Shown one piece after another: positions 27,242-36,706 of a stretch of 64,000 nucleotides of DNA. The translations under genes and the position numbers were made by a program. The notes beneath the pieces are model-generated. The model searched no databases. It was not told where the DNA came from and worked only from the letters and a program-made list of their open reading frames with translations. Every line of letters begins with the position of its first letter. The first letter of the stretch is position 1. The DNA comes from Chryseobacterium sp. MYb7 (GTDB taxonomy: Bacteria > Bacteroidota > Bacteroidia > Flavobacteriales > Weeksellaceae), in contig NZ_PCOU01000002.1 in the NCBI RefSeq assembly GCF_002979455.1, positions 124,001 to 188,000 of the forward strand. The letters run 5' to 3'.

Positions 27242-28675
27242 ATGAAAAAGATGAGGACTTTTCTAATAGGAATTTTTACCGTGTTTTGCGGGTCTGCAGC
27301 TACGAAAGCTCAGGATGTGTACCTGTCGGTTCCTGAAAATAATATTTTTAACAGGAGCGAATTTACTTCAGTACCTACAAGGGTAATGACGAATGGCAAC
27401 AGAACAAACTGGGATTATGCCTTTTTGGGATTACTCCCAACAGCTCCTACATTTACCTCTGTTTCCGGACCAGCTTTTACTCATTCTTCTTCCTCACTTA
27501 CTTTACCCGGTTCCACTCTTCTGTGGCAGTTAGAAAGTATGGGCGGGCAGTTGCCGTCTACTGGATTTTCAGGTTATTTACCAGGTTTTCAGTCGTTCAG
27601 TACAAGCTCTGTAAAATGGTTTGAACCGCCATCCATCAGTATCGGGGGCGGATTCAACCGGGGAAATATCAATTTTACATTTAAAATTCCTGCCACCCAA
27701 TTTAGTGCCAATGCCTTCCGGGCAGGGAATTACTCCATGGATATCACTCAGAATTATAATGACTTCACACCACGTAATTTTAAAACAATTTTAGTCATTC
27801 CTTCAGCTATACGATGGGTAGCAAACTCTTTAACAAAATACATAGAAATCTCTTCTTTGAATGACTACCGCAGTACAAGCACGAGGGTGTGGGATTTGGG
27901 GAATACGGAAATCGCAAATACGGTTGATTTTAATTTTTGGGCGAAAGCTACTGCCACAACAGTTCAGTTTACGTCCTCTAAAGGTGTTCCGGGAACCAGA
28001 AATATAGCAAGCATTAAATTGGGCAGTAACGGATCTTCACTCACAACCAAAGCCTTATCTTCCGATTTTCAGAATTTTTCAGCTGCTAATTTCAGTGTTG
28101 TAGCAGGAAACAGAAACAATTTTGTTCCGCAACTTTATGTGTCTGCGGAAGATTTTAAAAACTTTTTTTTTGAAGCCGGAACATATACGTTTGATTTGAA
28201 CTTCAATGCCAGCAGTACAGATAACTCAATTAACAGTTTGCAAAATACGGCTGTTCAGTTAAAGGTACTTCCTTTGTCTGAGATCACCATCCCAAGTTCC
28301 GGGCGCAATGTAAACTTCAATTTTAATACTGCTGCCCATTACACCGATGGTCAGTCACAAATGATTCCAAACCAAATTATGTTGTCAAATAATGAAAATT
28401 TTGAGCTCTATGTAAAATCGGACGAAAATTATTTCAAGAAAGGCGGCCTGCAGACCGATATCAATTCCAACATATTACAAATTGGCGTGGATGGAAGTTC
28501 TGTAAATGTGCCCTTATCTAAAACTCCCCAAAAAATACTCTTTAACGGAACACCGGTTTTGGACCGGGGACTGAACGTAAGATACACCATACCATCTGCA
28601 GGTGCTCAAAGTTTGGTAGGGAAGGAAAATACGACTTACTCTATCAATGTTTATTATAGCTTTACGTCAATTTAA
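27242..28675 (+). CDS. Two-domain tip-adhesin-like protein
   Basis: A 477-residue secreted protein with a signal peptide ending TKAQ. The first 340 or so residues form a distinct beta-rich region with many Ser, Thr, Asn and aromatic residues. The last 130 residues repeat the pilin layout seen upstream: LSEITIPSSGRNVNFNFNTA, AHYTDGQSQMIPNQIMLSNN, ENFELYVKSDENYF, and a terminal TTYSINVYYSFTSI strand. A receptor-binding-like domain joined to a pilin domain is the layout of tip adhesins such as FimH or CsuE. It is the last gene of the operon, 10 nt after the barrel gene. Its ligand is unknown. Confidence 0.6.
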   Translation: MKKMRTFLIGIFTVFCGSAATKAQDVYLSVPENNIFNRSEFTSVPTRVMTNGNRTNWDYAFLGLLPTAPTFTSVSGPAFTHSSSSLTLPGSTLLWQLESMGGQLPSTGFSGYLPGFQSFSTSSVKWFEPPSISIGGGFNRGNINFTFKIPATQFSANAFRAGNYSMDITQNYNDFTPRNFKTILVIPSAIRWVANSLTKYIEISSLNDYRSTSTRVWDLGNTEIANTVDFNFWAKATATTVQFTSSKGVPGTRNIASIKLGSNGSSLTTKALSSDFQNFSAANFSVVAGNRNNFVPQLYVSAEDFKNFFFEAGTYTFDLNFNASSTDNSINSLQNTAVQLKVLPLSEITIPSSGRNVNFNFNTAAHYTDGQSQMIPNQIMLSNNENFELYVKSDENYFKKGGLQTDINSNILQIGVDGSSVNVPLSKTPQKILFNGTPVLDRGLNVRYTIPSAGAQSLVGKENTTYSINVYYSFTSI

Positions 28676-28739
28676 CAATATTTTCTGAAATAGCTCCTCC
28701 TTATGGACTATTTTAATAGGAATAATCAAGCGCCGGATC

Positions 28740-29400
28740 AGCAAGATATTGATAAATTAAATGTATTTAGAAAAAATAAATTTCAATTTTGCCTTTTAGT
28801 GTAATCGGGATTTTAGGTATTTCCACTTCGATCTCATATTTTGTTTTCATTTGCTTACGAAAAGTTCCTCCAAAATCCATCGGCATAAATAAGCTGTATG
28901 TCTTCCAATAATTTCTTTTCTGAGTCCATTTTATGCCAATGTTTTACAGCTGTGGTTCCATTATAGCAATTGGCCCAAACATACAAAACGGTCCAAAAGA
29001 TTTCCTAGGTATCTCTATATAGAAACGTTTTCTTCCTTTGAATCAATGCTGGCTATCTTCAGGTTGCCATTTTTCATCTTGCATCATTCGGCTGCTTGCA
29101 ATCAGTAACCTGGTGATGTTGTCCCATGTCCCATGTTCCATCTTTCACCATTTCGGTAATGCCGGTAAACGATTTGCCAGGGCGGGAACCCTCCCGGAAT
29201 GTCACGTTAGACACAGCTGTTTTTAGTGGATCAAATATGGTATTTATTATTTCAAGTAAATCCCATTTGATTTTTCTTTTTACTAATATGATATTTTTTA
29301 TAACTTGCCAACTCCTGGAAGAAAGGTCTGAACCATATGTTTTTTCGAGTTTAAACAATATAACCTTTTCTACCTTTTTTAAAAAAAATAATTCAAACAA
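28740..29400 (-). pseudogene. Degenerate IS5-type transposase relic
   Basis: On the minus strand a 108-codon frame contains YGSDLSSRSWQVIKNIILVK, then KWDLLEIINTIF and a displaced VKDGTWDMGQHH. That is the N-terminal pattern of IS5-family transposases with internal frameshifts and lesions. Downstream fragments in other frames (GKSFGPFCMFGPIAI; WHKMDSEKKLLEDIQLIYADG) look like later parts of the same protein. No intact frame or clear terminal inverted repeats were found, so this is a dead insertion between the pilus-like operon and the next two-component genes. Confidence 0.6.
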
Positions 29401-29425
29401 CTTCTAAAACCATGATACTGAATTT

Positions 29426-30160
29426 ATGAATGATTTTATCAACGAACTACAATTAAAAATTGAAAGACTGGAAAACGAAATCAATTTCAAGAACGGACTG
29501 ATCTCGATATTGTCTCATGACTCAAAAGAACTGTTTGGAATTTTTGTGTGGCTTATAGAAGGGCTAGAGCAAAAGACCATAAGTGAGGAAGATTTTTTTA
29601 AGTTGTTGCCACAGGTAAAACGTGATACCCTGAAGAATCTGCAAACGATCCAGGACAGCATTACTTGGATAAAAACACAATACGGAGGTTTCAAGATTAA
29701 ACCCGTTAAAATCATGGTGATGGATCTTTTTCACTATTTAGAAGAAAAATATGCTACAAAATTAGAAGAAAAAAACATTAAATTTTATTTTAAAGGTGAT
29801 CACAATGTATTTCTTACAAGCGATCGCCTGTTGCTCGAATACGTTTTAGACAAAATTTTTAATAATGCGCTAAAATATTCCTTTCCGGGGCAAGATATTT
29901 ATTTACAGATGATTACGAAAGGTGATGAGATTGTACTTTCTATAATTGATTTTGGGACAGGAATGAATGAAAAGTATTTATCTGCGATCTACACTTATGA
30001 TAATCCCATATTCCTGGGAACTGCGGGCGAGAAAGGAGTTGGATTAAGCTTGAAAATTGTAAAAAACTTTATATCCTTGTTGTATGGAAACGTACAAATC
30101 ATTTCCACTGAAAATAAAGGCACTACGGTTTCCCTTTTTTTACGTAAATTTATAGAATGA
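29426..30160 (+). CDS. Small cytoplasmic sensor histidine kinase
   Basis: A 244-residue protein with no transmembrane segments and no recognisable sensor domain. A short coiled coil (residues 5-25) leads to a phospho-acceptor helix around ISILSHDSKELFGI (His near residue 34). The ATP-binding part shows the N box KIFNNALKYSFPG, a G1-like DFGTGMNEKYL and a G2-like GEKGVGLSLKIVKNF. It overlaps the downstream response regulator by 4 nt (ATGA), so the two form a cognate pair. The signal must come from partners or from a cytoplasmic cue. Confidence 0.82.
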   Translation: MNDFINELQLKIERLENEINFKNGLISILSHDSKELFGIFVWLIEGLEQKTISEEDFFKLLPQVKRDTLKNLQTIQDSITWIKTQYGGFKIKPVKIMVMDLFHYLEEKYATKLEEKNIKFYFKGDHNVFLTSDRLLLEYVLDKIFNNALKYSFPGQDIYLQMITKGDEIVLSIIDFGTGMNEKYLSAIYTYDNPIFLGTAGEKGVGLSLKIVKNFISLLYGNVQIISTENKGTTVSLFLRKFIE

Positions 30161-30804
30161 TGGGTTTAAAAGTAAACATTCGCATTGTTGTGGCAGATGA
30201 TCATGGTATCGTCCGGATGGGTTTGATACAAACAATCAAACGATTCAAACCCGATGCCATAATTTCAGAAGTAGAAGATTATAAATCGCTGTACAAATTA
30301 ATTCTGAAAGAAGAATTTGATCTGGCCATCATGGATGTTAATATGCCTAATGGTACTGTTCAGGAAGCAATAGATTACATAAAAATTCACCAACCTGAAT
30401 TAAAAATTCTAATATTTTCTTCACAGGATGAAGAGTTGTATGGAATGCGTTATCTGAAAATGGGTGCTGGTGGCTATCTAAGCAAGCTAAGCTCCACTGA
30501 AGTAATTGAGACTGCTTTAACGGCGATGCTTAGTAAGGGCAGATATGTCAGTGATAATATAAAAGAAACGATTTTTTTAGAATCATTAACTGGTGCAACA
30601 AAAAATTCTCCCTTTGAAGCACTATCAGACCGCGAATTGCAAATTGCCAATAAGATTGCAGAAGGTCTTCCCCTCAAAGAAATTTCTAATCAACTGAATC
30701 TCCATTCATCGACGATCAGTACTTACAAAAACAGATTGTTTGAGAAGCTGAAAATACGATCCATACCTGAATTGGTGAAGATTCTCAGGTTGTATAATCA
30801 GTAA
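30157..30804 (+). CDS. LuxR/NarL-type response regulator
   Basis: A 215-residue regulator. The N-terminal receiver has IVVADDHGIVRMGL and the phospho-acceptor FDLAIMDVNMPNGTVQEAI, with Lys in YLSKLSS. The C-terminal HTH reads LSDRELQIANKIAEGLPLKEIS, then SSTISTYKNRLFEKLKI. It is translationally coupled to the small kinase gene just upstream. Targets are unknown; the neighbouring pilus-like operon is one candidate because of proximity. Confidence 0.9.
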   Translation: MMGLKVNIRIVVADDHGIVRMGLIQTIKRFKPDAIISEVEDYKSLYKLILKEEFDLAIMDVNMPNGTVQEAIDYIKIHQPELKILIFSSQDEELYGMRYLKMGAGGYLSKLSSTEVIETALTAMLSKGRYVSDNIKETIFLESLTGATKNSPFEALSDRELQIANKIAEGLPLKEISNQLNLHSSTISTYKNRLFEKLKIRSIPELVKILRLYNQ

Positions 30805-31067
30805 ATTTTATATCATATATCGTAAAAAAATGATTGTGATTCAATGAAATTATGCAATGCGTTGATTTTCTGGCTCCTTATCTGCTTCTTTTAGGTTCAA
30901 AATCGTATACGGAAGTATCTTTGTATATCGCTTACTGGATATTACTTTGATTATTTGCTTTAAATGATCAACAGAATTTATCAATTCTACAAAAACACCG
31001 GAATATCTTACAGTAAGAAATATCTACTGCCAAAACAATTGGCTTATTTTGGAATCGAGGATAAAAT

Positions 31068-31101
31068 AAACGGCGCCACTTGTCTTAAAGTGGCGCCGTT
31101 T
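31068..31101. terminator. 14-bp-stem GC-rich hairpin
   Basis: AAACGGCGCCACTT (31068-31081), 6-nt loop, AAGTGGCGCCGTTT (31088-31101). A perfect stem, unusually GC-rich for this DNA, without a long T-run. It may be a terminator or a mobile-element end. It interrupts a short open frame. Confidence 0.5.
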
Positions 31102-31145
31102 GGCTGTTTGTGACCTTGACGAGCGTATTTTCAAACACTTTTGTC

Positions 31146-31187
31146 GATGATTTGGTTCGTCTGAGCCAAATTAAACAAGAGTTACAA
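31146..31187 (+). repeat. Second copy of the window-start gene-tail sequence
   Basis: 42 bp with about six differences from positions 5-46 of the window. Both copies translate to DDLVRLxQIxQELQ in frame, so this is a duplicated coding fragment, not a chance repeat. Confidence 0.6.
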
Positions 31188-31735
31188 GCTTCATTTATAT
31201 CAACAAATTCCTTTCCTTTATGATTATGTAATTTAACTTTAAAAATTAATAACAATCAGCCTTGGAATAATAAATCTTTAGTTGGCTTTGCTTATCTTTT
31301 ATACTTGGATAAAGAAATAATGAAATATTTATTGGAACATTTAAAAAAAATTCAATTACCAGGAATGAAATAATAAACTTTTGTAAATTATTTGTAACAG
31401 CGAAGATATAAGACATATTTAATTTTTATGACGGATTTACAAATACCAGCCACCTTAATAAATATTTTATAAAGAGTATAGGGATAATTCCAATAGTGTT
31501 TCGAAAAGGCTAACCACCAACAATAGAAAGTTAAAAATGTTATAGAGTGCTTATTTTTTTGTTGGTTTCAAGTAATCTGTCATCTTTGATTTTAGCATTT
31601 TAAATGAACATAAATATTAAGATAACAAGAAAGAAAGGGTTTTAGTTCTAATTTGAAAATGGACTCTAAATTAGATCGTGAATAGTTGGTTGATTTTCAG
31701 TGGTTTTATAGATTTAAATAACTTAAATTAATACA

Positions 31736-32498
31736 ATGAGAAGTGCTTCTATTTATTTTAAAGTAATTCTATTTCATCTCTGTAGTATGGTGCTCTTTGC
31801 AATTTCAAACGCAATTTGTAAAACCATTAGTTTCCCTGAATTATTTTCATTAGTAATGGCAACTTTATTAACAGCCGGATTGATCTATATATTCACGCAT
31901 CGGGATAAGATTTCATTGAATCGTATAGGTCTCTGTTTTAAGAAAAATGATATTTCAAAATTTTTTTTGGGGGATTTGTATCGGGATGCTGATGGTAACG
32001 GTGATGACTTTAATTATTACAAATTTAACCCGTATAGATTTTCAACGGTCTTCTATATTTCAATTTCATCAACTGGCTTTATATATTCCACTTTTCTTCT
32101 TTGTAGCTATTAGGGAAGAGCTAGTCTTTAGAACGTATATGTTATGGCGGTTGAATGATAAAATTGGACCAGTAGTAAGTATGGTTTGTGTTACTGTAAT
32201 ATTTATAGCAGAGCATATAATCGGCGGTTCAACGTTAAAAAACTCAATATTAGGAGCTGGATTAGGAGCTGTACTTTTTGGTATTGCTACATTAAAGACT
32301 GGAAATATAGCCCTGTCTACAGGATTACATTTTGCATGGAACTTACTACATTGGATGTTATTTGTTGAAGTAGTTTCTAAGGAAAATGGTAGGCAAGGCG
32401 AAATTGTTTCCTATGCTGCTTACATTGTAGTTATGCTATTGGGAATTCTAACAGTTTCTCAATTAATCAAATCTCAAAAAAGATATAACTCAATATGA
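31736..32498 (+). pseudogene. CPBP-family intramembrane metalloprotease, frameshifted
   Basis: The first frame runs from the ATG at 31736 through two hydrophobic helices to ISKFFLG, then loses homology. The second frame (to 32498) continues with GICIGMLMVTVMTL and contains all three CPBP (CAAX-protease-like) motifs: AIREELVFRTYML, FIAEHIIGGS and LHFAWNLLHW. Removing one base from the T8-G5 run at 31961-31973 joins them into a normal protein of about 253 residues. It is either a recent frameshift or a sequencing indel. An intact copy would be a polytopic membrane protease of unknown substrate. Confidence 0.8.
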
Positions 32499-32593
32499 TA
32501 CTCAGATCTTGCAGATGTAAATTTAGTATCTAATTATACAAAAATGGTCAATATTAGCGGTTTCATTATTTACTGAAGTATTTACTGATCTAT

Positions 32594-33889
32594 TTAGATC
32601 GTAAAAAACATTGCAACTGCTGCCGCCGCCATAAAAAAAAATGTTGCCCATAATAAACTTTTTGATAACCACTTACTTTTAAATTCTCCCATAATATTTT
32701 CACTTGCAGATATCCGGATAATCAGAAACAAGAGAGGTACGGCAGCTACACCATTGAGAACTGCTGTGTAAACAAGGGCTTTCACTGGATTAATTCCAAT
32801 AAAATTCATGCACAGGCCAATAAGTGTAGAGATAATAATGACCATATAAAAGCCTTTTGCTTTTGTAAATTTAAGATCTAAACTTGCATTCCAGTTGAGA
32901 GCTTCCGAAACTGCATAAGATGCTGATCCTGATAGAACTGGAACAGCAAGAAGTCCCAAGCCAATGATACCAATTGCAAATATAATTTTTGATATCAATC
33001 CGGAATTTGGAAATGATTGAACTAAAGGTTCTAAAGCCTTAGCTGCATCAGCGGCAGTATTAATATCTGTTATATGAGCGCTGTGTAAAACGGTTCCTCC
33101 GACCAAAATAATACACCATGTAGTAAATTCAGAGATAATCATGCCTATATTATTATCTTTTCTCATCGCATGAATATGACGCCACCCGATTCTGGGTTTT
33201 CCATCTTGAATCAGACCTCTTTTATTTTCTTCTTCCACTTCTTGAGATGCTTGCCAAAAGAACATATAGGGCGTAATCGTCGTCCCAAATACACCAGTGA
33301 TTATGAACAGAAAATTGAAAGAAAATTCAAAATGAGGAACCATAGAGGCTTTTAATATTTCTTTCCACGGCTGATCAATCATGAAAGCTGTAAGAGGGTA
33401 GGCAAGGAGTGATAATGCCAGCCATTTGAGAACTTTTGAATATACGCGATAACTGGTGAAAACCTCCAAAGTAAGTATGCTAACAGTAAAAAACAACATT
33501 AGTACAACAATATCAGCAGGAATAATTAATTGTGCCGCCGCCGCCATGGCTCCGATATCCGCTCCTATATTAATTGTATTAGCAATGACAACCAATCCTA
33601 CAGAACTATAGAGTATTTTTTTACTATAATGCTCTTTGATAACTCCTGTTAATCCTTTACCAGTAACCATTCCTATTCTTGCACAGGCTTCCTGTACTGC
33701 AGTCATAAATGGGAGCATATAGAGTGCGGTCCATAGCTGCCCATAACCGAATTGAGCCCCGGTCTGGGAGTATGTAGCAATTCCCGAAGGATCATCATCA
33801 GCAGCCCCTGTTGTCAGTCCAGGACCTAGTAGTCCGAAAAATTTTTTGATTTTTTTGCTTTGGTTTTGAACATTATGCTTAGCGGACAT
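32594..33889 (-). CDS. NRAMP-like divalent metal transporter
   Basis: A 431-residue membrane protein with about eleven helices of the NRAMP (SLC11) family. The first unwound helix reads GAADDDPSGIATYSQTGAQFG, where canonical Mn/Fe NRAMPs have DPGN. The equivalent of the helix-6 MPH motif reads TTITPYMFFWQAS. The conserved Asp is kept but the Asn and the Met are replaced, so the ion preference may differ from classical Mn(II)/Fe(II) carriers. It stands alone, convergent with the CPBP gene. No metal-box operator was recognised upstream. Confidence 0.82.
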   Translation of the reverse strand: MSAKHNVQNQSKKIKKFFGLLGPGLTTGAADDDPSGIATYSQTGAQFGYGQLWTALYMLPFMTAVQEACARIGMVTGKGLTGVIKEHYSKKILYSSVGLVVIANTINIGADIGAMAAAAQLIIPADIVVLMLFFTVSILTLEVFTSYRVYSKVLKWLALSLLAYPLTAFMIDQPWKEILKASMVPHFEFSFNFLFIITGVFGTTITPYMFFWQASQEVEEENKRGLIQDGKPRIGWRHIHAMRKDNNIGMIISEFTTWCIILVGGTVLHSAHITDINTAADAAKALEPLVQSFPNSGLISKIIFAIGIIGLGLLAVPVLSGSASYAVSEALNWNASLDLKFTKAKGFYMVIIISTLIGLCMNFIGINPVKALVYTAVLNGVAAVPLLFLIIRISASENIMGEFKSKWLSKSLLWATFFFMAAAAVAMFFTI

Positions 33890-34740
33890 AATTAAATAGT
33901 TTTTAGGGATACAATATACTATTAAAGAGAATTAATTGGTATATTTTTTATAGCAAATCGCAGTCCTTAATTTTATATAGCAAAATAGCTCTTTCATAGT
34001 TGAGAAGACCTTCCCGATGTCCATAACAATCTTTTTATTTGATCTCTGAGGTAAATTTTTCAAAGAAAGAATTTTTCATGTATGGTAATTGAAATAGCCG
34101 CGGCTCAGATTGAACTGCTCCTGTATAGGAATGATATTTTCTCTGCAGACATTTAGCAGACAGAATAGTCGATTCTAAAAACATATAATGATGTGTCAGA
34201 AGTAAAACTTTGCTTTTTATTCTATAATGTTTAGTCTGTGGAATGTTATGTATCAAGTGTCCATGCGAATCTTATGCTGTACCCTTTCTAAATTATTACC
34301 TAATTGAAGATTATATTGTTTACATCATAGAGCAAAAGAACTTGGATATATATTGTTGATACTGCATTTTAAAATAACAGCTCACACATAAGATAATGTA
34401 TAAAGGATGCTGCTATATATCCTTAATAAGAAGAATTGATGGAATTTACTTTTTAACATTTTATGTATACCCCAATATACTTGTGATTTGTTAATTTTTA
34501 TTATTAAAAAAAAATAATTTAAAATCATCATTATTTAGAATAAAATTAATTTATAATATTTTTTTAATGAATAGAATAATATGAATTGAAAACAAAGTAA
34601 AACATTATATATTTAAGGTCAAAAAGTGTATGAAAAAAATAATACTATCTTCTATTAGTAACTATAAATATTGTTCAGAATCAACAGTACTGGATAAACA
34701 TTCCTTATCAATAAATGGAGGAAAAACAATTTTGTAAGGT
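33890..34740. other. AT-rich intergenic region
   Basis: 851 bp between the NRAMP-like gene (minus) and the TPR regulator gene (plus). A 73-codon minus frame at 34035-34256 has no recognisable features and may be a relic. The half nearest the TPR gene is very AT-rich (poly-A and poly-T tracts near 34500-34600). No promoter could be assigned with confidence. Confidence 0.4.
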
Positions 34741-36186
34741 ATGAATTCAACTTTATTTATTGGTATGATTTATTTTAGAAAAGTATTTTTTTTAGGTATC
34801 ATTTTTTCTTTTTTAGAGTATAAGTCACAATCCAAGATACATGAAATTGATAGTTTGCAGACAGAGGCTTTTGGCAGACTTTTAAGAAATGGTGATTTTA
34901 AAAAAATAATTTTGCAAGAAAGAAAGTATCTTGAAGTAGCTAGGAAACAGAACTATAAAAAAGGAAAAATAAGAGGGAACATTAATATTGCTTATGCTCT
35001 GACTGTATTTAAGAAAAACAAAACGAGTCTAGATTTTTTAGAAATTGCTAAAAAAGAGCTCGACAAAGATCAGGATAATAATCTTTTAGAGTACCTATAT
35101 TTTGTCTATGGAGTCAATTATAATTCACTTCATATGCATTCACAAGCAATAAGAAGTTTTGATGTTGCATTTGAATATGCACAAAGAATCGAAGATAAAA
35201 AGACGAGAGAGAAGAGATTATATAATATCTATGATTGGAAAAGAAATAGCTTTCAGGTGTTAGGGATGATGGATTCAGTATATAGTAATGAAAAAAAGTG
35301 CATGCAGTCTCCAATGCCCATGCTGTTTATAACTATTGCCAACAGACATTTTCAAAAACAAAATATTGATTCAGCTGAATTTTTTATTAATAAAGCTAAT
35401 GACTTATTGTTGGTAAAAGAGATTCCCATCGAAGGAAAGGCTAATGTCTTGCGGGCCTTCGGCAAACTCAACATCAAAAAAAAACATTATGATAAAGCGT
35501 TGAGTTATCTGTTTAATTCATTAAAAATTACTAGTAAAGCCAATCTACGAAAAAGAAATTTGGAATCATATGAATTAATTTCTGAAGCTTATAAAGGACT
35601 TAATGATAAGGAAAAAGAACAAGAATTTGTATTGAAGTACTCTCAGCTACGTGATAGTCTAAGAACTGAGGAAGAAACTGTTACCAACATTGTAATTGAA
35701 AAAATTCTTGATGAGGAGTTGAAAAAAGAAAAGGGTAATAAATATTATTTTTACTATATTATTATAAGTATTTTAATCATGAGTATCGTAGCTATTTACT
35801 TGATTCGTGATGAGTTAAAAAAACGAGAAAAGCTAAAAGATTTTTTAATAGATCAAAAAGTGCAGGAATCTCAAGAACTCAGAAAAAAGCTTAGCAATGT
35901 CCATGATGAACTGATTCAACTTGTAAAAAATGCTGATCCTTCTTTTATGAATCGTTTTAGGGAATTGTATCCGGAATTTTGTAATAATCTAACTTCGAAG
36001 TATAATCATCTTACTTTAAATGATTTAAGATTATGTGCTTTTATCAAATTAAACTTTTCCAATAAGCAAATTGCTGATTATGACCATATATCACTAAGGA
36101 CTGTTGAATCTAAAAAATACAGGCTAAGAAAGAAACTTGAGCTACCAAAGGAGATAGATTTTAATAAATGGATTTTGGAACATTAA
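34741..36186 (+). CDS. TPR-transmembrane-HTH regulator
   Basis: 481 residues. After a hydrophobic N-terminus (IYFRKVFFLGIIFSFLE, probably a signal peptide; an alternative ATG lies at 34765) come TPR-like helix pairs to about residue 330 (for example YDKALSYLFNSLKIT). A transmembrane helix (YYFYYIIISILIMSIVAIYLI) and a coiled coil follow, then a C-terminal LuxR-like HTH (LRLCAFIKLNFSNKQIADYD, then SLRTVESKKYRLRKKLEL). This is a common Bacteroidota one-component layout in which periplasmic repeats control a cytoplasmic DNA-binding domain. It may regulate the secreted proteins encoded downstream. Confidence 0.8.
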   Translation: MNSTLFIGMIYFRKVFFLGIIFSFLEYKSQSKIHEIDSLQTEAFGRLLRNGDFKKIILQERKYLEVARKQNYKKGKIRGNINIAYALTVFKKNKTSLDFLEIAKKELDKDQDNNLLEYLYFVYGVNYNSLHMHSQAIRSFDVAFEYAQRIEDKKTREKRLYNIYDWKRNSFQVLGMMDSVYSNEKKCMQSPMPMLFITIANRHFQKQNIDSAEFFINKANDLLLVKEIPIEGKANVLRAFGKLNIKKKHYDKALSYLFNSLKITSKANLRKRNLESYELISEAYKGLNDKEKEQEFVLKYSQLRDSLRTEEETVTNIVIEKILDEELKKEKGNKYYFYYIIISILIMSIVAIYLIRDELKKREKLKDFLIDQKVQESQELRKKLSNVHDELIQLVKNADPSFMNRFRELYPEFCNNLTSKYNHLTLNDLRLCAFIKLNFSNKQIADYDHISLRTVESKKYRLRKKLELPKEIDFNKWILEH

Positions 36187-36706
36187 TTTTATCAATGCAA
36201 CGGTTCATGTCTCACGTGTAAAACTGTATGAAGAATTGTATCTTAGGCAAGATCAGTTTTTGACTAAACGTTTTACCGATGCTTCCCGCATTACTTTTGG
36301 TCTACTCAGACTGAGATAGATTATATTGCTTCATAAAATATTCAGTATATACTTATCTATTTCATATTTTGTAGAAACTATATTTCGATCATACAATGTA
36401 TTAATTTGTAACCTTACTGCTGCAATTATGTAGTTTGGGGTATTCCTTCTATTGAATTAATCCTTACAATTTGAAAAGAAAGTATTCAATGGCTTAAGTG
36501 TAAATTTTACATATTCAGTTATTTATTCATTGCAGTGCAAATGCAGTGCAGATCTTTTTGTGATATTACAATACATTTGGCAAGAAAATGTAAACATGTC
36601 ATTAGGTTCCTTTTTCCATATCTATTCTATAATATTTTTATATAAATAGACCAAGATAGATTTACTTTTTTATATCCCATATTTTACAAACTCTAAAACA
36701 GCATAT
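36187..36706. other. Intergenic region with a short coding remnant
   Basis: 520 bp. An open stretch at 36188-36319 reads INATVHVSRVKLYEELYLRQ, then DQFLTKRFTDASRITFG, and ends at a TAG. It has no start codon and looks like the tail of a lost gene that I cannot identify. The remainder up to the secreted-protein gene is AT-rich and should contain its promoter. Confidence 0.4.

Larger units (their letters stand above)
30805..31735. other. Gene-poor region with remnant sequences
   Basis: 931 bp with no convincing full gene. It holds a 50-codon frame (30964-31116) of unknown meaning, a strong hairpin at 31068-31101, and a fragment at about 31143-31187 reading VDDLVRLSQIKQELQ that matches the protein tail at the window start. 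The rest is AT-rich with no visible features. Confidence 0.5.

Noticed and set aside
30964..31116. Possible 50-codon gene
   Set aside because: It runs through a strong hairpin and resembles no family that I know; listed only as part of the gene-poor region.
36188..36319. Open stretch reading INATVHVSRVKLYEELYLRQ
   Set aside because: No start codon and no identifiable family; kept only as a probable remnant in the intergenic entry.
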